In this document: positions 33,601-45,699 of the stretch, in pieces | Layout of the letters: every line of letters starts with the position of its first letter | Position numbering within the stretch: position 1 is the stretch's first letter | From: Gautieria morchelliformis | Taxonomy: Eukaryota; Basidiomycota; Agaricomycetes; Gomphales; Gomphaceae | Direction of reading: 5' to 3' | Assembly (NCBI GenBank): GCA_015179125.1 | Contig: WHVA01000051.1 | Location: forward strand, 124,001-188,000 | Length of the DNA stretch: 64,000 nucleotides | Position numbers and translations under genes: made by a program | The notes under the pieces: generated by a model | What the model was told of the DNA's origin: nothing | What the model saw: the letters and a program-made list of their open reading frames with translations, nothing else | Database searches by the model: none

Positions 33601-36600
33601 CGGAAGAGTCTGCCTCGACTCGATAAGGGCGAGAGTCATCGGGAAAGATCAGGACCGGGGCGGAAGTGATCAGCTCTTTGAGTTTGTCAAAGGAGGCCTG
33701 TTCCGGCTCTCCCCACTACCATCCAACCTCCTTCTTGGTGAGGTTGAAGAGGGCACAAGCGTGGCAGGAGAAGTCCTTGATGAACCGCCGGTAGAAATTG
33801 ACAAACCCAATGAAGGACTGGACCTCTTTCCTGTTCCGCGGCACAGGCCAATCCGACACACCGGAAACTTTGACTGGGTCCATTTCCACCTTTCCTTCCG
33901 ACACAATCACCCCAAGATACTCTATCCGCGTCCGCTCAAATTCGCACTTTTCCGGCTTGAGACACAGGTTGTATTCCCGGAGCCGTTCCAGCACTCTCCG
34001 CACGACTTCCCGGTGTTCTGACATTGTTTTTGTGAAGATGAGGATGTCATCGAGGTAGATGCAGACAACCCCTTCTGCTATCATGTCACGGAAAATGTCA
34101 TTCATCATCGTCTGGAATGTGGCGGGACTGTTGGTAAGGCCGAAGAACATGACCTGCGGCTCAAAGAGTCCTCGGTTGGTGCAGAATGCGGCCTTCCACT
34201 CGTCTCCCTCCCGGATCCGAACATTATTGAAGCCCCAGCGGACATCCAGCTTAGTGAAGTACCTTGCCCCGCGGAGTTGTGTGATTAGTTCGGAAATGAG
34301 TGGAATGGGGTACCGGTTCTTGATCGTGATCGCATTCAAGGCCCGGTAATCCTGCACAAGTCTGAGCGAGCCGTCCTTCTTCTTGATGAAGAACACCGGA
34401 GATGCCATGGGTGACTTGGAGGGGCGTATCCTCCCTGTGCGGAGGTTTTCCGCAAGGAATGCATCAAGCTCTACCTGCTCCTTGGGTGACAGCGGGTAGA
34501 CCTTGCAGTTGGTGGGCTTTGACCCAGGCTCCAACTCGATGGCATGGTCCCAAAGCTTCCATGGAGGCAGGGCATCGAATGACTCCTTGGAAAAGACGTC
34601 CTCGAACTCCCGCAGGTACTCCGGAATTTCCGCCTCTACTCTATCATGCCTCTTGGAGGCTTCAGCAAGGCGTTGCGAAATATTTCCGGTGGCGCGGATG
34701 TGTTCCGCTTCCGGCGGAAGGTTTACGTACAGCAAGGGCTCCCCTTCCGCCAGAATGTCTTCTGGGCCGAGTTGGAATCGGAATCGGAAGTGGGATCCGG
34801 TTCAAATTCCGCTTCCGAGTCTTCTTCTGCAAGCAGTGGATGGGGGCCAGAACGACATGTCTGTATGAGCCGCTCAGTCTTCCGCTGCTCCTGGCGCTCC
34901 TTCCGCACTTCCGACCTGCACATGTGACACTTGGCTGGACATCGACTCATCAGTACCTTCCGAGTCTGCCAATTGATCTCCGGGTTGTGCTCCTGAAGCC
35001 AGGTAAACCCGAGGATGATGTCCTGCTTCCCCAGGCTGGTGACTGCAAAGGAAGTGCGTTCTGAGTGTCCATCGTAGCGGAGAATTGTGTCTACTATCTC
35101 CGTGATGGACCCTGCCTCATTGGGGCTTCCATCCACATTGAACACCGGGATTGCACGTTGCAACTTCCGCATAGTCAGTCGGTTCCGTTCCACATAGTCC
35201 CGGTCCATAAACTGACCAGTGGCCCCGCAATCGACAAGGGCGGGTCCGGATTTGACTTCCGCCGTATCTGTCGTCTGGATCTCCACCTTAATGACTAGTG
35301 ACTTGGGGCCAGGGGTGGCAGCAACAACATAGCGCTTTGGAAGGCGTCTCTCCCAAGGGCGGATGCGGGATGGATGGGGTGTCGGATTTGGTTTCTGTGT
35401 GACTTTATCCGGTGGGTCTGTACGAAGTGAGGGGAGTGGGGGCTTTTCATTCTCTACTTCAAGACAGGCAAACCGGTTATGTACAGGCAGCAGGGGCACA
35501 CATCTCACCCGCTGCGTGTCACAAAATCCGACGCATCTTCCGCTTCCGGTGGACCATGTTCCGCATTTTTGGAAATTTCTTCCACAGTGGGCACTCCGCT
35601 TATGTCTGCAAGCGCAAGGAACTCTGGAAGGAGCTCGAGTTTCTCCTCTGTGGTCATAAGCCGGATATCAAAGGATTGGGGGCACTCGCGAGCATAGTGA
35701 CCTGGTTGTCGACATCGGAAGCAGGTGATAGTTCCATGGCCTTTTCCGCGCATGCAGTCAACATCCATCGGGGCAGGGCCACTCTTCGAGGGAGGAGGGC
35801 TATGGTTCCTAATAGGAGCAGGCGGAGCAAGCATCGGAAATATTTTCCGTGTGGGAATGAATGCGCTTCCGGGTTTTGGCACAGGTGGAGTAGGACGAGT
35901 GGAACTGCGTGTCATGTTCCGGCTCGTCTCCACGAAGGCCTCATTTGCCTCCCTGTTCCGAGACACCTTCTGCGCAGCTTGGTACCACCCTTCCGGGTCA
36001 TCAAAATCCGGAGCTCCATCCCCAAGTAGCGCAACTTGGTTCTGGAGTGTCGGATCAAGTCCTCGTCGGAATTTGATGACGATCGTCTTGTCGTCGTCAT
36101 ATTCCGCAAGGTCGATGAGCTCCTGGAAGCGATCGATGTAGTCATCGACCGGATCCTTGGCCTGGTACCAGCTGGTCCCCTCGAGCTTTGTAAGGGCTGT
36201 GAGCTGCTCGTTTTTCGGGCAGAACTGGTTGGAAAATGTTTTCTCGAAGGCGTCCCAGTCCCGGAAGTAGTTCCCCTTGCCCTTTGCTTCATGTCGGATC
36301 ACCTTGTTTGCAAAACGGGCTGCGCGGTCCGATTTGAAAAAGGACAATGCCCAGTGAATCCGAGCCTGGTCGTTCGGAAAGAGGTCTCCGATGATTGCGA
36401 AGTAGATGCTGCATGTGTTGAAGAATGCGCGTCCCTTCTCCCGATCTCCGTCAAAGTCTGCCGGAGTTGCGGGTTTGACCTTTGCTAACTTCGCGGACAT
36501 CCTCTCTTCTGCTGCTTCCGCTTTTCCGAAATCCGGATCATCCAGCATTTCATTTCCACCACTTTGTGGAATATCTAACTTAGCCAAAATCGCTTGTAAG

Positions 36601-37357
36601 GCTGTTTCAATTGCGTCGGTCTTCATCCGGTTCCGCGTCAATTCCTCCTCCATATTCTGAAGACGATCGTCCAGATCCATGTCGGAAGGAGAAATATGGG
36701 ATGGGATTTCCGAGGTTGGGAGCTCGACGTAAGAAGAGGGGCTGTCATATGTTGTGTGTGCGGAAGAGGTTGCGATTTCCGAGTCGCTGTCTCCGATTCC
36801 GAACGCACCTATGGCGAATGCAACGCGCGGTACGACCGCCGGTCCTCTAGGGGAGAGACTTTTCTGCTGTAAGGGCAACCCTGGCTAGTTGTGGAGATCA
36901 CACTACCACACAACTGACAAGGGGAAATCCAAAGTATGTATAAATGAACAGAGTATACAAGAGAGGGGATTCTCACCTGACAAGGGGAAATCCAAAGAGA
37001 AAAGTCTAAGGACCCCCAATGTCAGCGAGCCCGTATTATACTACGCTGCGCAGCCAGGGACAACACTTGGCACCCGCCATCAACCCTGCATCTCCCTGAC
37101 CACCCTGACCCTTGATCGACCCTTGATGCCACCTATTATGCGAGTCGCTTGATTTCCGACACTGTTCCGAGAGTGGAAGTTGGAAATTGGAGTGGAACTG
37201 GCAAGGTGAACAGAACTGGTGGAAGTTCTCCCAGAAGCGGAATCATTTCCGAAAGCGGAGGCGGAGATGGAATCGGAACCAGAAGCGGAGTTGGAAATGG
37301 GGTCGGAACTGGGTGTGGTGTCGGAACTGGAAATGGAAAACAGGGTGTCCCCTGACA
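30692..37357 (-). mobile_element. Ty3/gypsy chromovirus fossil II, both LTRs, 5-bp target duplication
   Basis: Full-length in outline. LTRs are 30692-31182 and 36868-37357, both starting TGTAAGGGCAACC and ending CCCTGACA. They differ at roughly seven sites by eye (about 98.5% alike), so insertion was fairly recent. The target duplication is CTGTG on both sides. Internal genes are on the minus strand: gag with a CCHC knuckle (about 35,500-36,850), protease (about 34,720-35,500), reverse transcriptase (about 33,720-34,735, IYLDDIL box), RNase H (about 33,414-33,720), then integrase (HHCC finger, AYHPQGDGQTERVN) and a chromodomain (YVVERILDSRF, FLVKWEGYG). It is interrupted by R1 and carries a few further breaks. 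Confidence 0.92.
32931..33413 (+). repeat. R1 LTR-like repeat, copy 1, inside gypsy II
   Basis: It shares ends (TGTTGGGTGCATTTATGC... and ...CCTACTGCCTGTA) and most of its length with 43036-43557. It contains two copies of AGTGACAACTAAATTCACTG, each able to form a CTCTCAGTGA/TCACTGAGAG hairpin. It falls between the RNase H and integrase regions of element II. No target duplication or coding region was seen; class unknown. Confidence 0.82.
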
Positions 37358-40078
37358 CTGTGTGTCTGGTTGCAGCCAATGCATGGTCGCAACCAATGCA
37401 TTGTCGCAACCACCATTGCACTGTGTGCGCCCCAGTGTGATGTGTGATCAAAGCCTCCAAGCCTCTCCTAGCCTTCAGCACCCTTCTGCCTTGTGTTCCA
37501 GTCATTCCCTTCCTGTTCTGGCCATCTCTGACACCATTCCTTTCTTATCCGTCCCTGTCCCTGTTATCGCTGGTGTGATCACTTATGTAATTTGGGCATT
37601 CGGTGATCGGGCTAGCATGCCCGCAGCTTATAGTTGTAGCTAGCTGGCGAAGGGGTTCCTTAGAGTTTTCTCTTTGGATCCCCCTTTGTCAGGTATGTTT
37701 GTGTTGTGTATATAGTTCTCTATCTTACTTGGGATCCCCCTTTGTCAGTTCGCCGCTTGAGTGTAGAGTGTCTGCCTAGGTTGCCCTTATAATTCCGAGA
37801 TCGCTTGTGAAACTTCCACCCAGAGCAAGCATACAAGAAGTCTGATAAAGAAGACCAATTCCAGAAACAACAACTCTGGAAATAACAACAACAACAATTC
37901 CAGCTCCAATTCCAGCAACCAGAATTCCACTCCCGTACCTTGCAACAACGGCCAGGCCTCCAGTTCCAACACCAACGCCTGGAAAACCACTCCCGCCCTT
38001 TCTGACAAACTTGGGAAAGGTGGGAAAGTAACCCCTGTAGAATGCCAGCATCGCATGGACAACAACCTTTGCCTCTTCTGCGGCAAAGGTGGCCGGCCAC
38101 GTTGCCCATGAATGCCCCCAAGCAACTTCTTCCACTGCAAAAGCCAAGGGCCGCACAGCAAAGATGGAAGAGAAATCCAAAGTGACCCCTGCTATGGATG
38201 CAAAAAAATAGTCAGCAGTCCTCTGGCCTCTGCATGAGCTGATGGCTGTGTTGACCCCATTCGTGTGACTAATGAGGTTTGACTCAACAGGTCCGCTCTT
38301 TTGTCCTCCGACTCCCTCTCGATTCCGCTCACCTCTGACACAGTTTCTGCACCTCCTTTTACTGCATTGATCGACTCTGGTTTGACTCATTGTTTCCTCG
38401 ATTCTGACTTTGTTCTCAAGCACAAGCTTCCAACCCACAACATTCCGACTATTCTGCTCCACCTTTTTGATGGGTCATCCAACACGGCAATTTCACAAGT
38501 TGTGGACCTGTCTATCCATTTCGCTACTGGGGACAACCATGAAGTTACGTTTTACATTACTTCGCTAGATGCTAGCTGTTCCATTGTACTAGGACACAAC
38601 TGGCTCACCCGATATAATCTGTTGATTGACTAGGCATTGGGCCAAATACAGTTCCATACCCCGGATCAACTTCTGTCTATTCTGACATCATCTGCAAAGA
38701 TGGCTAAAGCCGCTTCTGCAACTCTGCTCATGGATTCAGTTCTGCACTCCAGTCCCTTGTTAGCAACTCTGTCCCCCCCTCTGCTTGAAGCTCCTCAAAT
38801 TGCCCTCATTTCTGCCACTGCTTTTCACATGCTACAACAACAAGAAGATTCGACTGTTTTTCAGCTTCACCTCTCCGATTAGGCTCCAGTCAAGGCTTGT
38901 TCCACCTCAACTTCTGCTCAGGTTGACATGAGCTTGGTTCCAGAAGAATATCACGACTTCCCAGACGTGTTCAACAAGGCCAAAGCTGATAGACCGGCTG
39001 ATCATTGACTTTACAACTTGAAGATAGAGCTTGAAGAAGGCGCATCTCTGCCTCTCGGACCAATCTATTCTCTTTCGCAAAGTGAACTCTAAACTCTCTG
39101 TGAGTTCATCGATGAACACCTCAACATGGGCTTCATCTGCCCTTTGCTGTCTCCACACAGCGCTCCAGTCCTTTTTGTCAAGAAGAAGGATGGATCTCTC
39201 TGCCTCTGCATCGATTTCTGTGGATTCAATGCCCTTATCAAAAAGGACAAAAATATCCACTTCTGCGTATTTCTGACCTCCTTGATACTCTGCACAGGGT
39301 GAAGATCTACACCAAAATTGATCTCCAGCACTTCACCTTGTCCGCATCTGAGAAGGTGATGAGTGGAAAACCATCTTCTGCACCTGCTACTGTGCTTTTG
39401 AATGGGTTGTCATGCCTTTTGGTCTAACCAATGCTCCCGCCGCTTTTCAGCGTTTCATAAATGACGTATTTTCTGACCTCCTCAATGTATGCATTTTAGT
39501 CTACATTGACAACATCTTCATTTATTCTGACACACCGGAAGAACACCGGGAACATGTCCGTGAAGTACTCTGCCGTCTCCGTAAACACTGCCTCTACGCA
39601 AAAGCAGAGAAATGCGAATGGCGTCCCAATACGGTCGAATACCTGGGCTATATCCTCTCTCCAACAGGTCTTACCATGGCTGAGGACAAGGTCAAGGCAA
39701 TTCAAGAATGGCTGGAACCCTGATGTGTTAAGGTTGTGCAGTCTTTCCTTGGCTTCACCAATTTTTACTGACGTTTCATTTATAACTTTCTGACATTACT
39801 GTTCCGCTCATGCATCTCACCAGGAAGGGTGCTCCATGGAATTTCACTCTGGAATGCCACTCAGCCTTCGAAACCCTCAAGGTGGCCTTCACTACCGCCC
39901 CAATTCTTGATTTCTGGATTCCTGATGCCCAACTTGTACTTGAAACCAATGCTTCCAACTATGTGCTAGCTGCCATTCTTTGGATCATTTCACCTGACGA
40001 TGGAGAAATTCATCCAATCGCCTTTCATTCCCGCACCTTTTCCACCCCAGAACTCAACTACAATGTCCATGATAAGGA

Positions 40079-40238
40079 GACATTAGGTTACCATAGAAAG
40101 TAGCAGGAGGGATGGGGTCCATGGAAATCGCTAGAGCTTTGAGAGCGCGACAGTGGTGTGGACGTGACAGGATGCGATTTGAGTTAGTAAATTCCCACGG
40201 TTACTTAATCGTTATTAGCAATGCCAGAATATTCCGAG
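40079..40238 (-). other. Inverted fragment of the promoter and start of the 57.2-kb gene
   Basis: This 160-bp stretch is the reverse complement of about 57113-57272, with few mismatches. It covers the upstream region plus the first 14 or so codons of the Myb/SANT-like gene. It abuts the broken end of gypsy I at a shared GACATTAGG, which suggests joining at microhomology or capture by a mobile element. Confidence 0.85.
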
Positions 40239-40760
40239 CCCATATTTATTGGTAACATAAACACATTCACCGCGTTTTATGGGTTGGTAATCGTCGTCGG
40301 AATACGTAGGCTAGTCTGATATAGAAGTGCCAACTCCTAGACATTAGTGGGTACACGTGATCTACGATGATGTCGGCGCCGCGGACGTCCAAATACCTGG
40401 GGCTGGGTTCAATCTTCTGCAACCCCATGTCCTCGATCTTCAACATAGGATCACAAGTACCCAGGGTAACCCCACATCATCGATTGTCGGATTCTGTCAT
40501 AGTACGGCTAAATCAATCCGATGCTTGATCCCGATCAGACTTCGGCCATGTGTGGCCACGCGGTAACACATGCAAGGGCATATGATTGCTCGTTCCCGGG
40601 CTGGACTTGGGAAATTTTGGAGAGCGCGACTAGTCTCACTAGGCTAAGTATGTAACATATTAGTCACTGTACTAGTACTAGTACTACTACATATGCATAA
40701 ATATTAATGATCTCGAGTCAGTGTTCTGCATTCTTCTACCGCCGCCACCCACCCAGCTGC
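40239..40760. other. Left flank of the CACTA element
   Basis: About 520 bp with no gene. It includes an ACTAGTACTAGTACTACTAC run near 40670. The terminal inverted repeat of the CACTA element should lie here or nearby; one candidate, CACTAGGCTAAG near 40634, has no clear partner on the right. Confidence 0.4.
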
Positions 40761-43700
40761 ATGCCACAGACACTTTTGGCTCACAGTGAGGCCGGGGCAC
40801 ACAGAGCTGTAAGTCAACTTGTATCTGCCAATTAATCTGCTGACAATATACTCCCATTAATTAAGAGACAGTCAGACCAAAGGACTGTGCTCTGCACGTG
40901 TTGGAAATGCCGCTTGCTTCCCGATAGAGGGCTTGAGGGTTGTATGATCACCATGTGTTTGAAACGAGCCCACGAGAAAAGGGATACGCAGCAGCGGGCC
41001 CTCTCGACCAACTTTCAAGGTGCGGTCAAGAGTAGGCCTAAATCAAACAAACGAGGTGTTCATTCAACACTTCTCGAAACGTTGGATGCTCGCAAACAGA
41101 TCAGCCACGGGATCAGGGTGAACCTCTCCCTGAGAGTATGGATGTCAATGAGGATATATATGAAGATGCCCACGAGGAGATAGGCCAAATTTCAGGAGTC
41201 GTGAGCCATCGCTTATATTTCCACTTGCCATGTTATTAACTCATATATATGCTACAGGATAGGTGTCTCACCCCTCATGTTGAAGGTTCCGAGAATCACT
41301 ATCTTCACAAAGAACAAGATCGAGACACAGCCGCAGAAGGACTCGATGTCCTTTTTGATGAGGAAGCAAATGAAGCCGTCATGGATGACCATCTAGACGA
41401 CATGTGGATATACGACGCGGTTCCATCTGACATGGTTTCTATTCCAGGAAGTCCCAGTGGCTCGTCTGACACCAGCAGCCACGGATCATCCTCACATGGA
41501 CCGTCTTCCCATCCGATTCTCGTGGGTCATGCGTCGAGCCGAAGCAGAATCACCCTTGGCCCGCTCCCAATGCCGTCCCCACCACCTGACACCATGGATG
41601 CTTTCCAGCATGCTCATGAGCACTGGTTTGTTAGATGCATCCTTTTATTAGTAGGATTTCTCCATACTAAACACCACCTATCGTTCCAAGCATGTGGTCT
41701 GCTCCTGTGGTGCCTCCGGTTTATTTTCATATCCCTGGGCCTACTTGCGTCCGACGATAATATGCCGACTACATTGGTAAGTAGCTTTACACACCTTGGA
41801 CTCCAGGATCGCTTCTCCCTCTTGGTCGTTTGTCCAAATTGCCGAGCCGTCTGCGGTCCACCAGTCCCGAGCCCTGTACTCGATCATGAGGGACGATGCA
41901 GCGGATGTGGGACGGTATTATATGCTGGTGTTAGTGAGTCGTACTTCGCCCAAAGTGTCGAAACTCGAACTGTCTTCCGGAAACCCCCCAAACCGAAGGT
42001 CGTGGTTCCATATGCCTCCCTGGCTGAACTCGTCGCCGAATTCCTATCCCGGCCTGGTATGGAAGATCAGATAGAGGCCTGGAGAACTCACCCTCGACAT
42101 CCAGATACCTACAGTGCAATCTGGGATGGTGCGCTATGGAATGAGATTAAAGGGGCAGATGGTAGGCTATTCTTGGAGCACCGTGATGACGACGAGCTTC
42201 GGATAGCAGGAACTTGCGCTCTAGATTGGTACGCATGCACTCCTCTGATTTCACATGATCTAATATACCTACAACGTCAGGTTCCAGGCACGGCGGGGTG
42301 ATTTATCACCGAGTCATTCATCTGGTGTCATGTCTTGGGCCATCGCAAACTTGCCTACTGAAATCAAGTCACCGATAAGCCTCCCTATTTTTCTAGCAGG
42401 TATAGCTAATATTTTTATTTCAGATATCAAGTAGGCAATATGATGATATCCACCATGACGGCTGGACCGACTGAGCCGACTGCCAAGCAATTGCAATGTC
42501 AGACTAAGTGAGTCGTCGATGAACTGGAGGATCTTTACATGAGGGGGATAATGATCAAGACTCCAAGATTTCCAAATGGTCAGTCCATATATATTGAAGC
42601 TACCAAACTATGCACTCATGTGCATTTTAGGACGACTTGTGCGCTTTATTTGCATACGTATTGTCTGTGATCACCCAGCGGCTGTAAAAATGGGCAGATT
42701 CGGTGATCATGGCCACGCAAATCGACCTTGTACTCATTGCCAGGTAACCCAAGCAGAATTATACTGCCAGGAATCACTGTGTAATGGTAAGTCGTGTTAT
42801 CTAGGTACCCAATTCTTTGACAAACAGTTGATCGTCCTCAGGTTTTCCTCCGCGGGATGCACGACTCCATCGGAGTCAGGCATATGAATACACCTCATTC
42901 CAGAATCCTACAGCACGCGACAAATTCTTCAAAGCCACTGGCACGCGATGGTCCGAGTTTGTCAGATTGCCGTATTTCGACACTGTTCGAATGACGATCA
43001 TAGACCCCATGCACAACTTGCTAATCGGTGTGTGGTGTTGGGTGCATTTATGCTCCTGCACCAAAATCAAGCCAAATAGATTCCACCATTCAGATTTCTT
43101 TTGATTTTGACTTGAAACCATGCTGACATTCATTCTATGATTTGTCAAATTTTTCTTTGATTTTTCAAAGCTGTATTTCTACTTCTTTTCATGTTCTGTC
43201 CAACCGACCCTTTGTGGGTGGTTGTGGACAAGTTTCCTTTTTGAGGTGCGGCTGTTCATTACCATGCTATGTTCTATGGGCGCTTAGCATGGCACACCAT
43301 GGCATCACGGGCGCTAAAGTGCCGGCTAGTAGTACATGCGCGTGAGACACATTTCCCCCCTCTCTCAGTGACAACTAAATTCACTGAGAGAGGCAAGTAA
43401 ATTAGTCTTGTTTCTTTTCGATTTGTTGACCTAGAAATCCTGTAGTGAATTAATTTCTAGGTAGTGTATAATATTAATAGTGACAACTAAATTCACTGAG
43501 AGAGTGAATTAATTTCTAGTCTTCTTTTGAGCACCAAGTCCAAACCTACTGCCTATAATTCCTGTCCTCTACATGTGGATGATCTTCTGTAACCAGACTA
43601 GATGACAATTTGTGTGCAGGTATCACTGGTATGCTACATGGATACAGGGGAGTAGCCTTCGATCGAACACTTCCAAGGTCAAACGCGAGCTTGGGTTAAT

Positions 43701-45600
43701 TCACGAGTATCTCAATAGTGTGCATTTGGACGGCTATATGTAATTATATGCTGATTCATTAAATTTTTACACAGTTTGAGATGCCCACATTCATCGGCAG
43801 ACCTGTGAAGCAGGTTGGGGAACCCGCGGGAGGTAGTTTATCTGCCGATACCTACAAGGGGTTAGGGACCGTCTTCTTACCTGTAGTGGTAAGTCGCAAT
43901 TTCTATTCATGCAAGCACTGGCATCAGTATGTTCTATTAGATTCCCCTTGTCTGGGATGCCTTCCTAGATCCTGCAACAAAAGATTACAATGCATCACTG
44001 GAGTCTTTTGAGAAGAGGATGGCAACGTGGGATCGTAAACATGGTACAGCGTACCGTTCCATGTTGGAAGCTCAGACACAGGTCTCCCAAATGGAAGACC
44101 CAGGAAGTATCCAAGGTATGCGCTTTGCCTTATTGATCTAGCCACTGACATTTTGCATTTGCATTTAAGTTAATGACACATCGCAAGTAATTAGACAACC
44201 CTCGAATAAATCAAAGAAAGTAACAGAACCACCGAAGCCCCCTGAACAATGTATGCACCCAGGAGAAGAACGGATCTTCCTCAAACTTGCAACGGCTACG
44301 AAGATATACACGCAATATGAACTTACGCGAGAAGATGTTCAACATGCAGAAGTCTTGATGAGTGAGTATCTTATGGGATACCAGGAAGTGAGTTTCACCT
44401 TGTCTCACACTCTAAACTACCCATTCTATTACGATCTAGATGTACGGCCAAAGCAAAATGAAACCTAACCACCACTACGTCGTGCACCTTCCTGACCAAA
44501 TTAAGGATTACGGCCCGGTCTACGGTTTTTGGTGTTTTCTAGGCGAACGGTTGAACAAGCTTCCCAAAAGCTTCAAGTCTAATAACTGGGGAGGTGGCCA
44601 ACTCGAGGTAAGCATGATGCGTGAGTGGGGCAGGGATGTCCAATTACACCAGACCGTAAGTGGATTTTTTTCTCTCATGCCATGCTGGGCTTATCTCCAG
44701 CTTACAGATACCTCTTGTTTCTGAGTGTCTGGACATGGAAGAATCACGTATGTCTCTACGTATGCTTCAGCGGCCATCAGAGGTTCGGGGAACAGTCGAG
44801 GCGTTAGCTTACGCACGAGAGGAGGCATTGCTAGATGGTAAGGTAATTTGGATGTGGAGTCAGCTTGTTGATGATGCCAACAGTCTCCCATGGGTCTTAT
44901 CTGGTTCGTGGCCCTACACTCAAGCAATCAACCAGATTTATTCCACCATCTACCCATCGAGCAATAGCCGCGTACTACAACAGGAATGCATCAGGGCTTC
45001 CAATCGCACCCCACGCGTCTGGCTATGTCTGGATCTCACAGCCCCTGGAGATGCTGCCTATTTGTCTTCAGCAGCAACTTTCTATCAGTATGTTATCAGG
45101 AACGGTCGCAGATTCACCACTACTCTTGGTGATCACGATGCCATGACTCGACATTCGGCTCTTGTGAAAGCTAATGTGTCCGGAAGCTCTCAATACGGTG
45201 AGATCATCAGTATCTTTGAACATAACCAACCCGGCCATGCTTCCACTCTGTTCGCAGAAATGTCTTGGTTCGATACCCTAGAGACTGTTCCAATCAAGGA
45301 CAATGTTTGGGCTGACTAGTATGTTTCTATTCTCATAGCAACCAAAAACTAACAAAATTGAACTAGCCCTGAACTCGACATTCACTTTCATCGCGCCGAT
45401 ATGAATGCTCCATTCAATCCCTGTGTCGCTGCGATTCCTTTCCATACGATACTGTGCCATGTGGCACAAGGTACAGTAGCGGCGAGTACTCCTCGCCAGT
45501 GGTTCACAGTGACCCTGGATAAAGTGAGTTTTCACTAGCTTTCGTTAAGTGTGAGCCATTCATCGATCATGTCAGATGAGCCCCATGCTGCATTAGTATG
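40761..45600 (+). pseudogene. CACTA (EnSpm) DNA transposon, Tnp2-family transposase gene
   Basis: Probable first exon 40761-40808, then 40872 onward with a CTCWKC zinc start. The large exon 41249-42301 has SFQACGLLLWCLRFIF and a CPNC...CSGC zinc ribbon typical of basidiomycete Tnp2. The likely catalytic triad is visible: D in LDWY (about 42225), D in DPMHNLLIG (about 43010) and E in GEPAGGSLSAD (about 43820). Further exons run to about 45,520 (HYVVHLPDQIKDYGPVYGFW near 44480; FHRADMNAPFNPCVAA near 45390). At least one frame disruption is seen near 41,090, where KQI switches to a frame reading QTDQPRDQGEP. R1 lies in the intron after LLIG. It was probably functional until fairly recently. Confidence 0.8.
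43036..43557 (+). repeat. R1 LTR-like repeat, copy 2, in an intron of the CACTA transposase
   Basis: Homologous to 32931-33413 along its length, with the same terminal sequences and the same pair of AGTGACAACTAAATTCACTG hairpins. Its insertion left the GTGTGTGG donor on one side and the TGTGCAG acceptor (43614-43620) on the other, so the host intron is lengthened rather than destroyed. Confidence 0.82.
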
Positions 45601-45699
45601 ACAACAGGTCGTTCCCATTGAATAAGGTAGTACACGGGTTTAGCTCATCTTTCTTCTTGTGTACTCATCAAATCCCTCTCACTGTGGCGGCCTTATTAC

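Larger units (their letters stand above)
29063..40078 (+). mobile_element. Ty3/gypsy fossil I, split by element II, right end lost
   Basis: The left LTR is about 29063-29722 (TGTTATGACC...ACGTGACA) with a TATAAAAAC box near 29428. A Ty3-type gag region is at about 29,830-30,690. The rest resumes at 37,358 after element II: a second gag part, a protease-like region (near 38,360), reverse transcriptase (PFGLTNAPAAFQRF and a YIDN variant of the YxDD box near 39,410-39,520) and the start of RNase H. The match stops at about 40,078, so RNase H, integrase and the right LTR are missing. It is old, with many breaks. It lies inside the Copia fossil. Confidence 0.82.
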
